Positions 50,541 to 62,425 of a stretch of DNA of 64,000 nt are shown in pieces. Each line of letters begins with the position of its first letter. The first letter of the stretch is position 1. The notes under the pieces were generated by a model that had not been told where the DNA came from, made no database searches, and was given only the letters and a program-made list of their open reading frames with translations. Where the stretch lies: the NCBI RefSeq assembly GCF_048771995.1, contig NC_133027.1, positions 13,698,001 through 13,762,000 on the forward strand, given 5' to 3'. The position numbers and the translations under genes are program-made. The stretch comes from Taeniopygia guttata (lineage: Eukaryota; Chordata; Aves; Passeriformes; Estrildidae).

Positions 50541-53065
50541 ATTTACAGTTTACAGGAGTTCAGGTTTAGATAATCTCTCTCTTACACTTACATTAGGAAC
50601 CACAGAATAGGGTTTATGACTGAGCAACACTGTCAACTCAACAGCATCTCAGGTTGCCCGGATTTGTGGGATAATGACAGCTTAGATGAACAACTAAATA
50701 TTTTTGCCTTTCACAACTCCTCAGAAGACGAGGGTGCAGAACTCTGATCAGTTAAAAAGCTTTTGGGAGCACAGCCCATCGGGCCAGACTGGAGGCAGGA
50801 AGCGTGGAAAGGGAATAATGACATCAGTGCAGGTTTTGGGGTGTTCTAGGTAAAATGAATCTCAGACTCAGTACAGAAGTGCTTTCCTGTGTGTTATGCT
50901 AAAACATAAGGACACTCAGCATGGCAAAGCAAATCTCTGTGCTCTGAACTTATTCTCCTTTAAAGGCTTGGTGGTCTTTCAAAACACTGGGTCATACCAT
51001 GTTAATCTGACCCATGACTCCCTTCGTCCCCAGCAGGGAAAAAACAAAAGTCTATCATATATTGTTTTCAGTAACTAAGAATTTCAGAAGTAATCCTAAT
51101 ATATGTAGCATGCACTCTTCAGTGATGGATAAATATTAAAATATCACTTGGCTGTAAAGACTTTATTGATAAACGCTTTAACTTGTGCTTTCTGTTTCTT
51201 TCCAGTCTCCTGTTTTGTTTTCACCTCAGTAGTGAACCAAGATCGGTCACACTGACCCACTGCCAGTATTCCCTAATTCTCCTTAACGAGGACAACCTCC
51301 TTGCTAAATCTGATCCTGGAAAGCCACATAATTTGTGAGTATGAGAAAGATTAGATTCGTATTTCAGAACTGTTATTAGTGACCTAAAATACAAACAGAT
51401 ATGGTTTCTCACCACAGATGCTATGAATGGTCTGTGTGTTTTTAAAGCCTGCATTTTAAAACACCTTAATACTAAGTGAAATGAAAACTTCCTTATAAAG
51501 CAAAGAGTTGAAAGACAAAAGCTCAAAACAAGTAATACAAGTAATTTTTGTTAGCACACTTCATTATGTAAATAAACAGAGAAATACAGATATGATTTTT
51601 TGTCTCATTACTATTAACTACTGCTTGTTGGAAAGCAATTATTCAATTCTATTTTCTAATACATTTTCAGATTTTATCATTCTCTTTCTCTTTCACAAAT
51701 CAAGAAGCAAAATTGCTTGTAATTACATGTGATAAACATGATAGAGAAATCATTCAACATACCAAAAAAACACACCAAAGATGAGAGAAAAAGCTATATT
51801 CTGAAATAAAAACTTTCTGGTTTTTACCCTTCTAAAGCTGATAGGTGAAATACTTGACCAGTTCCTTTTAAACCAAAATGTAAATGCTGATTTCCTTCAC
51901 CAGGGCACTGTGCCTGAAACAATTGTCTTGCTCGTTCTTTTGGGTGCAGAAAAGGAGAATCTTTTCTGAAGCATGTTTATAAAAAATAGCATGTCCTCGA
52001 CACCAACAAAAGCAGAACAGCTCTGTTGCTACAGCTGAGCTTGGGAAAGTCCTGGAAGAACCCTGTGGAGCTTGGGATTCCTTAATCAGAACAGAGCTGC
52101 AGCCCTTTGAAGGCCCTGCTCGTATTTGTGATGACGGTGGTGGAGTCCCACTCCCTCTGGGCACACACATACACTCTCCCCTGTGGACAGAAAGAATAAA
52201 GATGGAATTTAATGCTCTTTGATACTACACATACCTTTGCAGTGGTGCTTATTCACACTTACAGAGAGTATCTTCACTTCTCTGTGGCCAGTCATGTTCC
52301 TAGAGAACTGCCAAAAGTACATTGCAGAAGCTGGTAGGGAAGAAATCATATCCATAAATCTGTGCTATCTTATTATGGGAATTTTTGACAAAAAAGTGCA
52401 TCATAAAGAGAAGGCATGAGAGGTCAGTAATAAAAGAAAAAGTGGCTTTCCAAGTTTATTGTCATTACTCCAGTGGATGAGTGTGGGTGCATTAAGTTCT
52501 CAGCTTTTGACACCATTGATGTCAGCCCTTGGGATCTGGGCAAGGCCACTGCTGAGGGTGCTTGAAAAATCCCACCTACGAGTCAAACAAACTACATGAG
52601 TCTAGTGACCTGTGTTTGAACCCACTTGCCTTTTTAAAATAAACCCCTGTACAAATCCCAAAAGAAGCATGTGGTTAGTTCACATCATGGACTAATAATC
52701 GCTTACATCATCCTATTTTTAAAATTAGTCCTTTTTTGGATTATGGGAATGTCAGAAATCATGTTGGAAAATTCCAAAGTCTACCAATCCTATCTTAAAA
52801 GTGTCCAATCATTTTTTTTTTTTTAACCTATTTAAAATTAACAAAAAGAAAAAAATCTCAAGCTCTAAAACTACAATCTTTGCCTGCCAACTTTCAGCCT
52901 GGAACACATTTTTACAGCACTAAACCTGAACAAACCAGGTTTATACTGGAAGTGCTGACAGACCTTTAGCTATTCCAGTTATCTTAAAAGCTCAGCTGTA
53001 TTTATTTTTCATTATATTTAAATATAATTGGTTGAGGTTTAAGTCTACTTCAATTTGAATATCAG
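50541..53065. other. noncoding sequence, no gene recognised
   Basis: Frames of about 100 codons on the minus strand (51221-51526, 51868-52170) are without domains. The second lies in a slightly GC-richer patch. A T run is at 52812-52824. Nothing else was recognised. Confidence 0.55.
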
Positions 53066-53227
53066 TTAAATACCAGTTCCTGGAAATGAGTCCTTTCTTG
53101 AGTGTCTTTTGGGGCTATAATACAAATAATTTTGGGATTGCTTCGTTTAAATATCAGTTCTTGGAAATGAGTCATTTCTTGGGTGTCTTTTGGGGCTATT
53201 ATGCATATAATTTTGGGATTGCTTTTT
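53066..53227. repeat. 81-bp tandem duplication, two units
   Basis: Two adjacent units of 81 bp (53066-53146 and 53147-53227) share most bases, including GGAAATGAGTC, GTGTCTTTTGGGGCTAT and ATAATTTTGGGATTGCTT. They differ at scattered positions, so the duplication is not recent. Because 81 is divisible by three, the minus-strand frame at 53062-53253 carries the same 27-residue unit twice. With no start context, domain or neighbours, I regard this as noncoding. Confidence 0.92.
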
Positions 53228-55799
53228 AGAATTTTCTCTACTACCTCATTCATGTGGTTTTGCTTTTAATTCAAAGTGAAAGAGGAAAAATAAGCATTCT
53301 TATGGAGCATATGGTACGCAACTGTGGTTTGAATCCCAGTGTGAGGAATTCCACTGGAAGTTTCACACATTCTGTTCTGGTCTCAATTAAAAATACTGGA
53401 GCTGGCCTGGTACTTCAGTGGAAAAGCTATGTGCTGGTGTGCATGGATCCTTGAGGCTTTCCTGAACTCCTTTGGTTTAATCTGACTGGGGCAAGAGGAA
53501 AATGGTCAAGGTGTGAAACAACTGTGGAAAGCCAGAACTGTTTTTATCAGGGATTGCTGATGGGATAGCTGTGGGATTAGTTTAAATATGAGGTGTCTGT
53601 GCTCTCCAGATTGAAATATACTTTTTTCTGGACAAAATATGACCAATATAGAAGACCTTTGAAATTCAGAATTAGGAAATAAGAAAAATAAACTCAGTAA
53701 AATGATTTTGAAATACCAAATCTAGTCAACTGTTGTCTCAGAGGGAAAAAAATATTCTGAAGTGAGAAATATATAATTTGAATTTTAACTATAAAGGGGA
53801 TAGCAGTGGAGATGAAGTCATAGTTATTAATGTTATCATTGATGTTTAGTAAAAGTTAGAAGTGTAAATTTAAGGAGGGATAAGAACAATATTTTTATAT
53901 GATTTAGAGGAACCATTTCAATTGCTTAAATCCAATATTTTTCATAATACAGAATAAAGTACCACACCAACCCTTTTTTAACTGAAGATTTAAGCTTTTT
54001 TTTAGAGACTGATATTTTTTCTAAAAGATGTGATTTAGGCAGGAAGTCTTAAAGAGATGAATAATCCATTAGGGAATTTATCCCAATTGCTTTCCTTCTG
54101 ATAAAAAGATTATTTCCATTTTTAAAATCTTTTTATGCATTTCTCTTCATGATTTCTGTCTTCAGCACCTCTTCCCCTTTGATTACATGATTAGTGATTA
54201 TATGCAATTATCATTTGTTTTGCTAACTTACCATTTTTTAAAGTAAATACACTAGCCTGCTTAAATCTCCCGTGTCACAGATATTTTTCAAAACCTTGAA
54301 TAATTTCTCAGGGCAAGGACTAAGGTGACTTTCTTAGCCATATTATTGCACTGGAGGTTCATAAAGATTTGGATTTTCCAAATTATTTGAGAATCTCTGC
54401 TCTCAATGACACAATTTCATATTTCATGGTACCTTCCCTTGCTCTTTGAACATGAATCTTCCACTTGCCTGTACCATGTTAGGAAACATGCTCGGCTGCA
54501 CTCACTCTGTCAAAAAACCTAGATAGTGTGAAATAGAGTGGGGTTTCATTATCAGTTTCTGAATTATCAGCAATAATTTAATAGACTATTTTCTTTCAGA
54601 TAATTTAAAAAATATTGAATTGCAACTCAATTAAGAACAAATCTCTATAGGAACTAACATTTTCATGATTACCCATTCACAGTTAAATTAAAATATATGT
54701 GCCTACTATTTCACTTTTCTTCATATGATTAGGTGTGTTTTGGGCTAAATTTTATGTCATAGAATGTGAAAGGTTTAAAAATATTTAAAAATCAACATTA
54801 ACAGAAAGAACTATTTTTTTAAAAATCCCATTTTTCACTTCTAAGTGTCTGATAAAAAACTTCCAGGGAAAGAGATTCCTTCTACTCCCCTTTTCTTACA
54901 TCAGCCAGAGATGAGAAACTTAGATGGCCTCTTGTAGGACCCACCGTGTCAATTTCTGAAGTCTTATGGGTGAGAACTTGTTACTTAACCTTTGATGAAA
55001 TCTCTTGCAGTTCAGTTTATCCATGAAACACATAATGTTCCTGACAGACATACAGAAACAGGCACAGCTGTTTCCTGGTAATCACCAAGGTTCTCTAATG
55101 GAGTTCAGGAAGGCTTGACACGGACACAAAACTATTGCAAATCACTATCTATGAGTCTGTAACCAAAGAATTTAGCCTGGGCATGTGACACATGCTGTGC
55201 AACTGATCAGTATCAAAATCATGTAAAAATACAGAGCTCCCAGAGTACAATTTGTGCTTCAGTACAGGACAGTACACTACTTCAAAGCTAGAAAATAATA
55301 CATAAGGCAATTTTTTACAGCACTTGCTATAATTTTTTGTCAGGAGGAAGAAAACAAACATGGGTAAAATAAGAAAGAAAACAAAGGTATGTAGAAAATG
55401 AAAATAAAGAACCAAAAAACTGGTTTTAAGGCAGAATTAGTCTGTTTTACATCTACTCTGGTTATGTCAGCCAGCTAGTAGCCATACAGGCAGAGAATTT
55501 AAGCAATTAAGAGTCCACTTTCCTTAAGTGGATTAGGCTTGTGTTCTGCTCATTAACACACCCATGATTTTGACTGAGACCTTTGTGATTTGCAGTCACA
55601 GTTCTGCCTGAAAAGTCAAAAATTAGCCTGGGTCTTATGAGCCAGGAGGAGCTTTGTTATGGCCATCTCAGATGGTAGTCACTTTTTCATCCCTACAGGT
55701 CCTTGTCCCACATCCGATCTGGGAAAACAGCTGAAGATCCATGAGAGATGCAGGTGGTTGGGCTGATTCAGCAAGCAGATTTCATGGCTGGGTGGTAAT
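53228..55799. other. AT-rich noncoding sequence, no gene recognised
   Basis: Frames do not exceed 88 codons. The part near 54050-54500 is pyrimidine-rich on the plus strand and could be an old antisense repeat, but I could not match it to a family. Confidence 0.55.
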
Positions 55800-56325
55800 A
55801 GCAGCTGTATTTGGCTACCTTGAACAGAGGCTAGACAGTGTTAAAGGAATAAAGTAGGTATTTATTAAAAGGCCTTCAAAGGATACACCTTGGGCAGTAC
55901 TAGAGCCTGGCCATGGCTCCACCGAAGATGGATGACACATCATGAATTTTCATACTTTTATAAGTTTTGGTCAATTTACATATTGGGGTTAATTGTCTGA
56001 TTACAGCTTCAGGTTATGAAGTCCCATCCTCCCAATTTACTCTCCTCAATTTGCTGTTGTTTATACTTTTTGGGCCTAAAGCTGCAACAGTATCCTTGAT
56101 TCTTGGGCTGGAAAAGGATTGTTTTGTCAAGAGAAGAGAAGGAAAGAGAAGGGAAGGGAAGAGAAGAGGGAAGAGGGAAGAGGAAAGAGGAAAGAGGGAA
56201 GAGGGAAGAGGCAAGAGAAGAGAAGAGAAAACTTGCTAACATTTTTTATGAAGTTCAGAGTTATATACTAATGCAGTACAAAATCTGTAAAATGTGAAAG
56301 CTAAAACTTCATCCATCCATCCATC
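55800..56325 (-). mobile_element. ERVL-type solo LTR, copy 2, expanded by a polypurine tract
   Basis: Same family and orientation as the LTRs at 31.2 and 63.5 kb. Shared stretches are GGCTACCTTGAACAGAGGCT, the minus-strand AATAAA signal (55861-55866), ATTACAGCTTCAGGT, GAAGTTCAGAGTTATATACT and AAGCTAAAACTT. The ends are less well preserved than in copy 1. At the minus-strand 5' end, the AAAGCATCA seen in copies 1 and 3 is replaced by CATC repeats. A purine tract (56129-56233) interrupts the LTR body. Frames of 66-90 codons across it come from the purine repeat. Confidence 0.78.
56129..56233. repeat. polypurine GGAAGA-type microsatellite inside LTR copy 2
   Basis: About 105 bases contain only A and G on the plus strand, except one C at 56212. 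Units are AAGAGGG, AGAGAAG and GGAAAG variants. Such mirror-like purine strands can form triplex (H-DNA). In LTR copy 1 the same position has only a short AAAGAGAGA motif, the probable seed. Confidence 0.92.
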
Positions 56326-56326
56326 A
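56309..56326. repeat. CATC tetranucleotide run, about four units
   Basis: Short CATC tandem at the boundary of LTR copy 2. It probably grew from the terminal CATCA of the LTR. Confidence 0.7.
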
Positions 56327-58324
56327 ATGAGTACTGAGGCTGCCAAAGAGAGACAGAGTCTACAGCAGGATACAAGAGATTTCTGGAACTCAAACAGGAA
56401 TTCTGAGTGTTGATTAAATTCAGCTTAATTATATTTTTGGTTTGGGTTTGGTTTTTTTGTGTTTTTTTGGTTAGGTTTTTTTATGGTTTTGTGTATGTAT
56501 ATATGTTCCTATTTTTTCTTTTCTTCATACTTATTAAGATAAACATTGCATCTAAGTTTATTTTATTGCTGGGAAAATCAAAAGAAGAAGTAAGCTTGTT
56601 TCTGGAGCCAAGAAACATTTTTCAATTTGCTTCTCACTTCCTATCTGGAATAGAGTCAGTCATAGTATTAGCACTACTTGATAGCATATTAGTAGAACTG
56701 TTTGAATATTGTAGTCTCTTACAGTGAGATTATTGGTAATATTCTGATTAAAAAACACAATTTCTTTTTCTTCCTGAAAAGATACATCCCCATGGCAAGA
56801 GTAAAGTACTGTCCAAGCAGATGTTAATTTGTTTTGGATTAGTTTCCCATTTTAAAACCTTTCCATTGTTATAGAGTCACACTAACATCTGTAATGCCAA
56901 ATGCTTCACTCAACAGAACTACTCATCCATTGCAGGAAAAGGGCAGCACCTGGATTCTCCCAGGGATACCACATCTGCCAGGATCATAAGCAGCTGAATA
57001 TCCTCATCCCAGCAAATTCTTCCAGTTCAGAACTGTTTAGATCCCCAAATAGATGTTTTGAGATGTCAGGAAGAATAGCTGGGATGGCTGCTGTAGAATC
57101 CAGAAATCCCTAAGTTATCCCTGAATTTTGAGGGATTCTGTCTAAGACCACATTTCCTCTCCAGGCAGTCCCCCATGCCAGTATTGCCCAAGATGGGGCT
57201 GGCAGAACTGCAGGGCTCCTGCCACCTCCTGCTGTGAAATCAAGCACTCAGGCAGGCAGAGTGCTGGCATTATTCAGTGTCACTGATGCTGGAGCAAATG
57301 ATGACTCAGTTACTAATTCAAGCCATTTGATTATGGTTTGCTTTCCTGTCTAAAGCAATCCTGATGCTACTTCACAGCGTTCTGGGAAGTGGCCAGGAAA
57401 TGCTGGATTATGACCCTAACAGCCACATGATGCTAAAAAGTTATTGAAAACACTTTAATAGTTTCATGTTTTCAGACATCATATGCTTCAGAGGAAAAAA
57501 ATATAATTTTCTTTCTGCCAGCCTTGCTTGAAAAAAAAGCTAGTAAAGTACTAATAGGACACAAAGCCAGTATGTTTTTCATGGTAAAATTTATCTGAAT
57601 TATTTTTACTTATTTTTTATTTTATATTATTTTTGAAATTTTTATTAGTATTGATTTATTTGGATAATGTTATAGTATACTTTAATTTTCCTGCCCTCAA
57701 CATTATGTATATTTGTGTATCCTATTATTTTTAACTATAAGAGCTTCAAAGATTTTTGTTTTTCTTAGATCCCATGGAAGACTCTTTTAAAATGATTTGC
57801 TCTACTTCCACCCTGATGCTACTAACCCCTATAAATAGATGAGAAATTCCTTCTATAAAGAGTAGATTAAGCCTTACCATTATCTTTCTAAATCTATACC
57901 AAATAATTTTCCTGTTCAAATGGGAAAATTAACACTTTTAGTAAAGATTTTTATCAGTTTTCAATTTGTTGCTATTAGCAACCAGAACAAGGAAATACAC
58001 TAAATTATGTTTAGTTCACCTCTTACATAATCTGCTGAGTCAGTAGATTATTCAGGTATGAATCCAGGCATATCCAAGTATATCCCATCCTTAGCCTGAC
58101 ATCAATACATAGGATAGAATGGTCTAGAGTTCCTAAAAATGTGTATATCCTATCTGCAGTCTGTAAACACAGCTTTATGGGAATACATTTCAATCTATCA
58201 TATGATTTTTTTTTCATTTTAGTGAAACTAGGAATCATTCCATACAAAATTTGTAGAAAGTAAAGAATATATTTATTTTTCAAGTGCTTTACCTTTATGC
58301 TATGTTGGAGCACAAGTATTTATA
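56326..58324. other. noncoding sequence, no gene recognised
   Basis: A T/G-rich tract (TTTGGTTTGGGTTTGG-like, about 56437-56495) opens the block and gives a spurious 106-codon frame. The 57190-57440 part is of mixed composition and may be regulatory. The remainder is AT-rich. Confidence 0.55.
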
Positions 58325-58349
58325 CTCCAACCAACAACATTGGTTGGAG
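58325..58349. repeat. perfect 10-bp inverted repeat with 5-base loop
   Basis: The arms CTCCAACCAA and TTGGTTGGAG are exact reverse complements around CAACA. The stem has five GC pairs, so it would be stable as DNA or RNA. No RNA gene family was recognised, and no longer pairing continues outside the arms. Confidence 0.8.
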
Positions 58350-59684
58350 GAAGTGAAGCAAAGTTCAGCACATAAAGCTCAAATATGAACATTCAGAAGT
58401 CCCCAAAGATCTTCAAAATTGTCCTCACAGCCTTTGCAATAAATCTATATTTCATAGTTCTTTGCTTCACTGTGGCCATATTTTTCCATCTTCAACCACA
58501 ATTTTTAAGGAAGGATTTGAGCATTATCAAGGAATTTTCTACTTTATTATCATTATTAGTTTAACAGGGAATTTGATACTTCTCTCAGTCTTTCTCCCAA
58601 GCTCAAAAATGAGGACATTTCTTATTCCAGTTTTGGCAATGCTTTAAAGCCCCATAACAACCCACCCGCAGACTCTAAAATCCTCTAAAAGTCGTCTAAT
58701 ATGGACTTCTGAATTTGGATGAATCTTTTGAGTTCTCCAGTATTGACTCCACCTTGGAAATGCAAATTCTTACAAAAGGATCTGGTTCAAGTCCTGGACC
58801 CCTATGTGCAGAACATACTCAAGTGAAAGTAATTCCATTATTGTTTTAATGAAACTTTCTGCATTGTTCTTTCTTACATGTTGTGTACCTGTTTTATAGA
58901 TGTCAAAGAAGAAGCTGAAAAAAATTTACATTTTAAGTTGTGAAGTCTCAAACATGAAACTGCATCCAGACTTTATTTCAAGAACATATTTCCATTACTT
59001 CAAGGGCAAAGATAATTTATTGACATTGCTTTGATTTTATTCATAGTTTGCCCAACATGAACTGTATTTTTTTATCTTATACTAAACAGATGAACCAATT
59101 GTAAGAGGTATAATTAATTTACACTAGACATGTAAAACACTTTATATAGCACCTTTCTGCATGATTTTGCAGCCTAGAAACCAACATCAGATATTTTGGC
59201 AGCATAACATAAAATATCTCTATTTTCCTGGCTACAAGATAAATATAACAATGATTTCATCCTTCTGAGAAATTTTCAAGATGTGAATATTCTTTTTTAA
59301 TCGGAAGTGAAAGTGAAGAAACAAATTCAATATTATGTGGCACCATTCAGGAAACAGTTCAGCCACCTCTCAGCCTTAAGAGGCCTTGGAAAATAATTTT
59401 TCTTCATCTTCTTTTATCCTTTAGACTACAAACTTGCTGGGACAGGAACAGTCTTACTTTGTTTACATTATACCTAACACAAAGCAACCCCATTCTGGGA
59501 TTCTGTTGCTCATTTCCCCAGTGCAATTCTACACTAAGGAAATTAAAGCCTAATGATACAGTATCAAGCAACCTGCGATGAAATATAATCAAAATGCAGC
59601 ATGTTTCCAATATATCCCATTCTCAGAACAGCAGTAAAGAATAACTTCTCTTTCTCTCCTTTTCCTATATTTTAATGGATGCAC
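58350..59684. other. AT-rich noncoding sequence, no gene recognised
   Basis: Frames of 61-68 codons only. No repeats were recognised. Confidence 0.55.
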
Positions 59685-59945
59685 TGACTGCGTGAAGCAG
59701 CTGTACAAGGCTTTGAGTGTTCCCATGAAAACTGCCAGGAAAGCCCCCTGCCCACCGTGCAAAGGTAACGCTGAACAACCGCTGTCCCGCTGACTCGCGC
59801 TTTGTGCCATGCCGTACGTGGGCCTGCAGACACACATTTTAACTCTGCTGTAAGCAGAAACCTCCCTGACATGAAAAACCTCCATCAAAAGGAGCCTGGA
59901 AAAGCAAGTTTCCTTTCTCTTTGCCATCTTTTAACTAACTCGTGA
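59685..59945. promoter_or_regulatory. CpG-richer patch, possible exon or regulatory element (low confidence)
   Basis: About a dozen CpG dinucleotides fall in 260 bases (for example CTCGCGC and GCCGTACGTG), while surrounding kilobases have few. A pyrimidine-rich stretch precedes it (about 59639-59668), and a donor-like CAAAGGTAACG sits at 59759-59769. The plus-strand frame between them is short and ends at a stop about 13 codons beyond the donor-like site. A 112-codon minus-strand frame (59589-59927) overlaps. It could be a lncRNA exon, an enhancer or a decayed repeat, and I cannot decide. Confidence 0.25.
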
Positions 59946-60289
59946 AAGCAGAATAGCAACAAACAGCATCGTGTCACTACTTGTTGTGCTGTGGAAGCGC
60001 CTTCAGCACTACAAAGCACAAGAAAAGGCAATCTAAAGATATGATATAGATATAATACACTGGGAAAACTTTAGAGTTCATTTAGGCCCTGATTCAAATA
60101 TCAGAAAAGTCATTGGGAAACATTCCACTAACTTTCCCTAAAGATCTTTTGAACATGTATATTTAAAGTTACATTTTTCTTTTGTTCACATCCAAAGATA
60201 GAGTGCTGTTGGACTCTGTGAGGAAAATTATTAATCACCTCTTTTTTATATAAAGCTCCTAACAGGTAAATGTTAAAATTATTATATCA

Positions 60290-60545
60290 TTATGTATCTA
60301 ATTTATGGTCATTGCCTCCTACAGGAAAAACTCTTTTTGCCTTCAGCGCAAAAAAGCTTAAGGAATTGCCACTTCTATACCATTGCCTTAACAGCAACAT
60401 AATTAATTAATGTAACTCATTAATTACTGTATCTCATTAAAGGTAATTAAAATATTGTGGCACAAATTTGGATCCACATTACTGCATTGGATTAATGGAT
60501 TAATTTTAGCGGTAATTCATTCCTTGGTGTAACTGAGATAAAAAT
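60290..60545. promoter_or_regulatory. homeodomain-site-dense block, candidate enhancer (low confidence)
   Basis: TAAT or ATTA cores occur repeatedly within 130 bases: ATAATTAATTAATG, CATTAATTACTG, GGTAATTAAAAT, GGATTAATGGATTAATT and GCGGTAATTC. Tandem GGATTAAT is the type of word bound by bicoid-class homeodomains (OTX/PITX type). The region is free of simple repeats and has no open frame. AT-rich chance enrichment is the alternative. Confidence 0.28.
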
Positions 60546-60596
60546 CAAGACCACCAAGAGATTAGAAGACTTTCTGAGTATTAAAAAATTATTTCT

Positions 60597-60650
60597 GGGG
60601 TTTTTTTGGGGGGGGGGGTTTTGGTTTTTTTTGTTTGGTTTTTTTTTTTA
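60597..60650. repeat. G-run and T/G-rich low-complexity tract
   Basis: GGGG, a T run and then an uninterrupted G run of 11 (60608-60618) are followed by TTTTGG and TTTGTTTGG units and a T run. Same type as the tracts at 2.06, 41.97, 48.43 and 56.44 kb. It creates an 81-codon frame that is not a gene. Confidence 0.85.
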
Positions 60651-62387
60651 GAATTCTTTGAATTTGTGTGCTGTCATCTGCATCTAGTTAGGTGGTCTTT
60701 TTCTTCAGTGTCTACTCAAGTGCTGCTTCATGGTAAGGAACTTGCTAGTTGTGCACTCTTCCCTCAGAAAGAAGAGTCAAGCAACTTGGGAGCAGATGTT
60801 CTTGTAGAGAAGGATGGTAGTTCATTGCTCTTTTGTTTCAGTGTTAAATAAACATGCATATTTAAATGTAATCAGAAGTCTTTAGGAGGAAAGTAGAAGA
60901 CAAAGTTGTGTTTTCAACCAGTATGGAGCTCAAAATGAAAGAGAAAATAAAAAGAATTGTGAACTGAAAAATTCCTAGAGCTCCTAACTGGAAAGACAAA
61001 GAGAAAAATATTTTATATCTAATTGAAGGTAGTCATCATAATGAAACATATTAAATAAAGAATTTTTTTTTTCCTTTAGATTCCCTTGAACAGGAAAAAA
61101 GTCCAAAAAATATTACAGCAGCATGACTATTTTTACAGACCACCCTTTCCAAAGCTAGTATTATTTGAGTGTTGAAAAAAAGCTATTAACTATGATAATA
61201 TTATTATTTTAAAATAATAATACCTTTAAAACTCCTCTTTGCAAGTCTAGCATTGCCAGATAATTCTCTCCAAAGAATTCCAGTGACTGAAATGCAAACA
61301 TTTATTTTTCTCCTTCAACCTTTAAACATCTGTCAAGGAAAATAATCAAATTCAGGCTATTTTATACAACAGGAAAAATCAAATTCAAGCATTATTTCTT
61401 TTTTATACAATATGCTTCACTCAAGAACTGTTCTTATGTAATTTGGGGGATCTAGGTCACGTGTTAGGGTGGAAGGGAAGGGACAGCTGATCACAGTTCT
61501 GACAAGATGGCACTAAAAAAAACCTGATAACTTTCAGGTAAAATAGACTCAAGCTTTTAATATACACAGAGAATTTATGGTCATTTACTGAAACATGGTT
61601 GAATTTATTTTCTCTATTTCAATCACAGTAAGATAAGACAGTAGATTTTTCATGTAAGTAAGAGATTAATTTAAGTACCATTTTTTTACTTCAAACCCTG
61701 GGAGGTAAATAAAGCATTGACTACACAAACTAATAGAAGACCACAAGTGTGGATTTACAATACACTGTTTTCTTTTTATCATCTGTCTACCTGCAGTCTT
61801 ACTCTCAGGAAATAAGATGTGGCTTATGGTACTTCCATCAAGATATAGACTTCTCGTCACTGACAATAAGGAATATAGGAAATATTTTTCCTCAGAATAA
61901 ATAATGAATAGCAAGTTCATAAGGTAGTTTACCTTACTTATACACTTATTCATCTGCAAGGTCATCACACCTGAACTAAAAGGGAAATTTCTAAGGTCCA
62001 ACTGCCCAAACATTAAAGACAAAATTTGGAGCTAAATTAAACCTTTTCAAAAATGTTTTAATTTTAAGCTTCAGCTTGCTAACTAAAGGGGTTGAAAGCA
62101 TGCAGAGGTAATTATTAGTGATTCAAAAGCTATTGCTAATATGGTAATTTATAGCTGTGTTCTTTTGAGTGTCTCTTTACCTTCTTTGCTACACAAATAA
62201 GGTTATTTCCAGAATCATTCTAACCTAATTAAATATCCTATTATCTCTCAGGCAAGCATAATTCACACCCTATTCTCAACATCAACCCTGGCAAGCATTA
62301 CAAGGAATATGCAGTGGTGCATTTTGGTGGAAAAACTGGTGGATCTCAGCTTTCTATATTCAATTATCTGATATTGTGGGGAATTTA
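60651..62387. other. AT-rich noncoding sequence, no gene recognised
   Basis: Contains a 24-bp perfect palindrome (61199-61222). The longest frame is 118 codons (61666-62022, minus), without domain. 62060-62340 is of mixed composition with TAATTA-like words. Confidence 0.55.
61199..61222. repeat. 24-bp perfect AT palindrome
   Basis: TATTATTATTTT is followed directly by its reverse complement. Built only of A and T, it could extrude as a small cruciform, but such palindromes are expected occasionally in AT-rich DNA. Confidence 0.8.
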
Positions 62388-62425
62388 AGGAGAGAGAAAG
62401 AGAGAGAGAGAGAAAAAGAGAGATT
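62388..62425. repeat. GA dinucleotide microsatellite, imperfect
   Basis: GA units interrupted by AAAG and AAAAAG. The longest pure stretch is about seven GA units. Confidence 0.88.

Noticed and set aside
53062..53253. Frame with a 27-residue unit repeated twice, resembling a repeat protein
   Set aside because: It follows from an 81-bp tandem duplication in otherwise noncoding DNA and stops immediately on both sides. Kept only as a finding.
54050..54500. Pyrimidine-rich stretch as a third antisense ancient LINE
   Set aside because: It has the texture of one but no readable reverse-transcriptase block in any frame, so the call is not supported.
55967..56239. Frame encoding a Lys/Arg/Glu/Gly-rich tail
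   Set aside because: Translation of the polypurine microsatellite in LTR copy 2.
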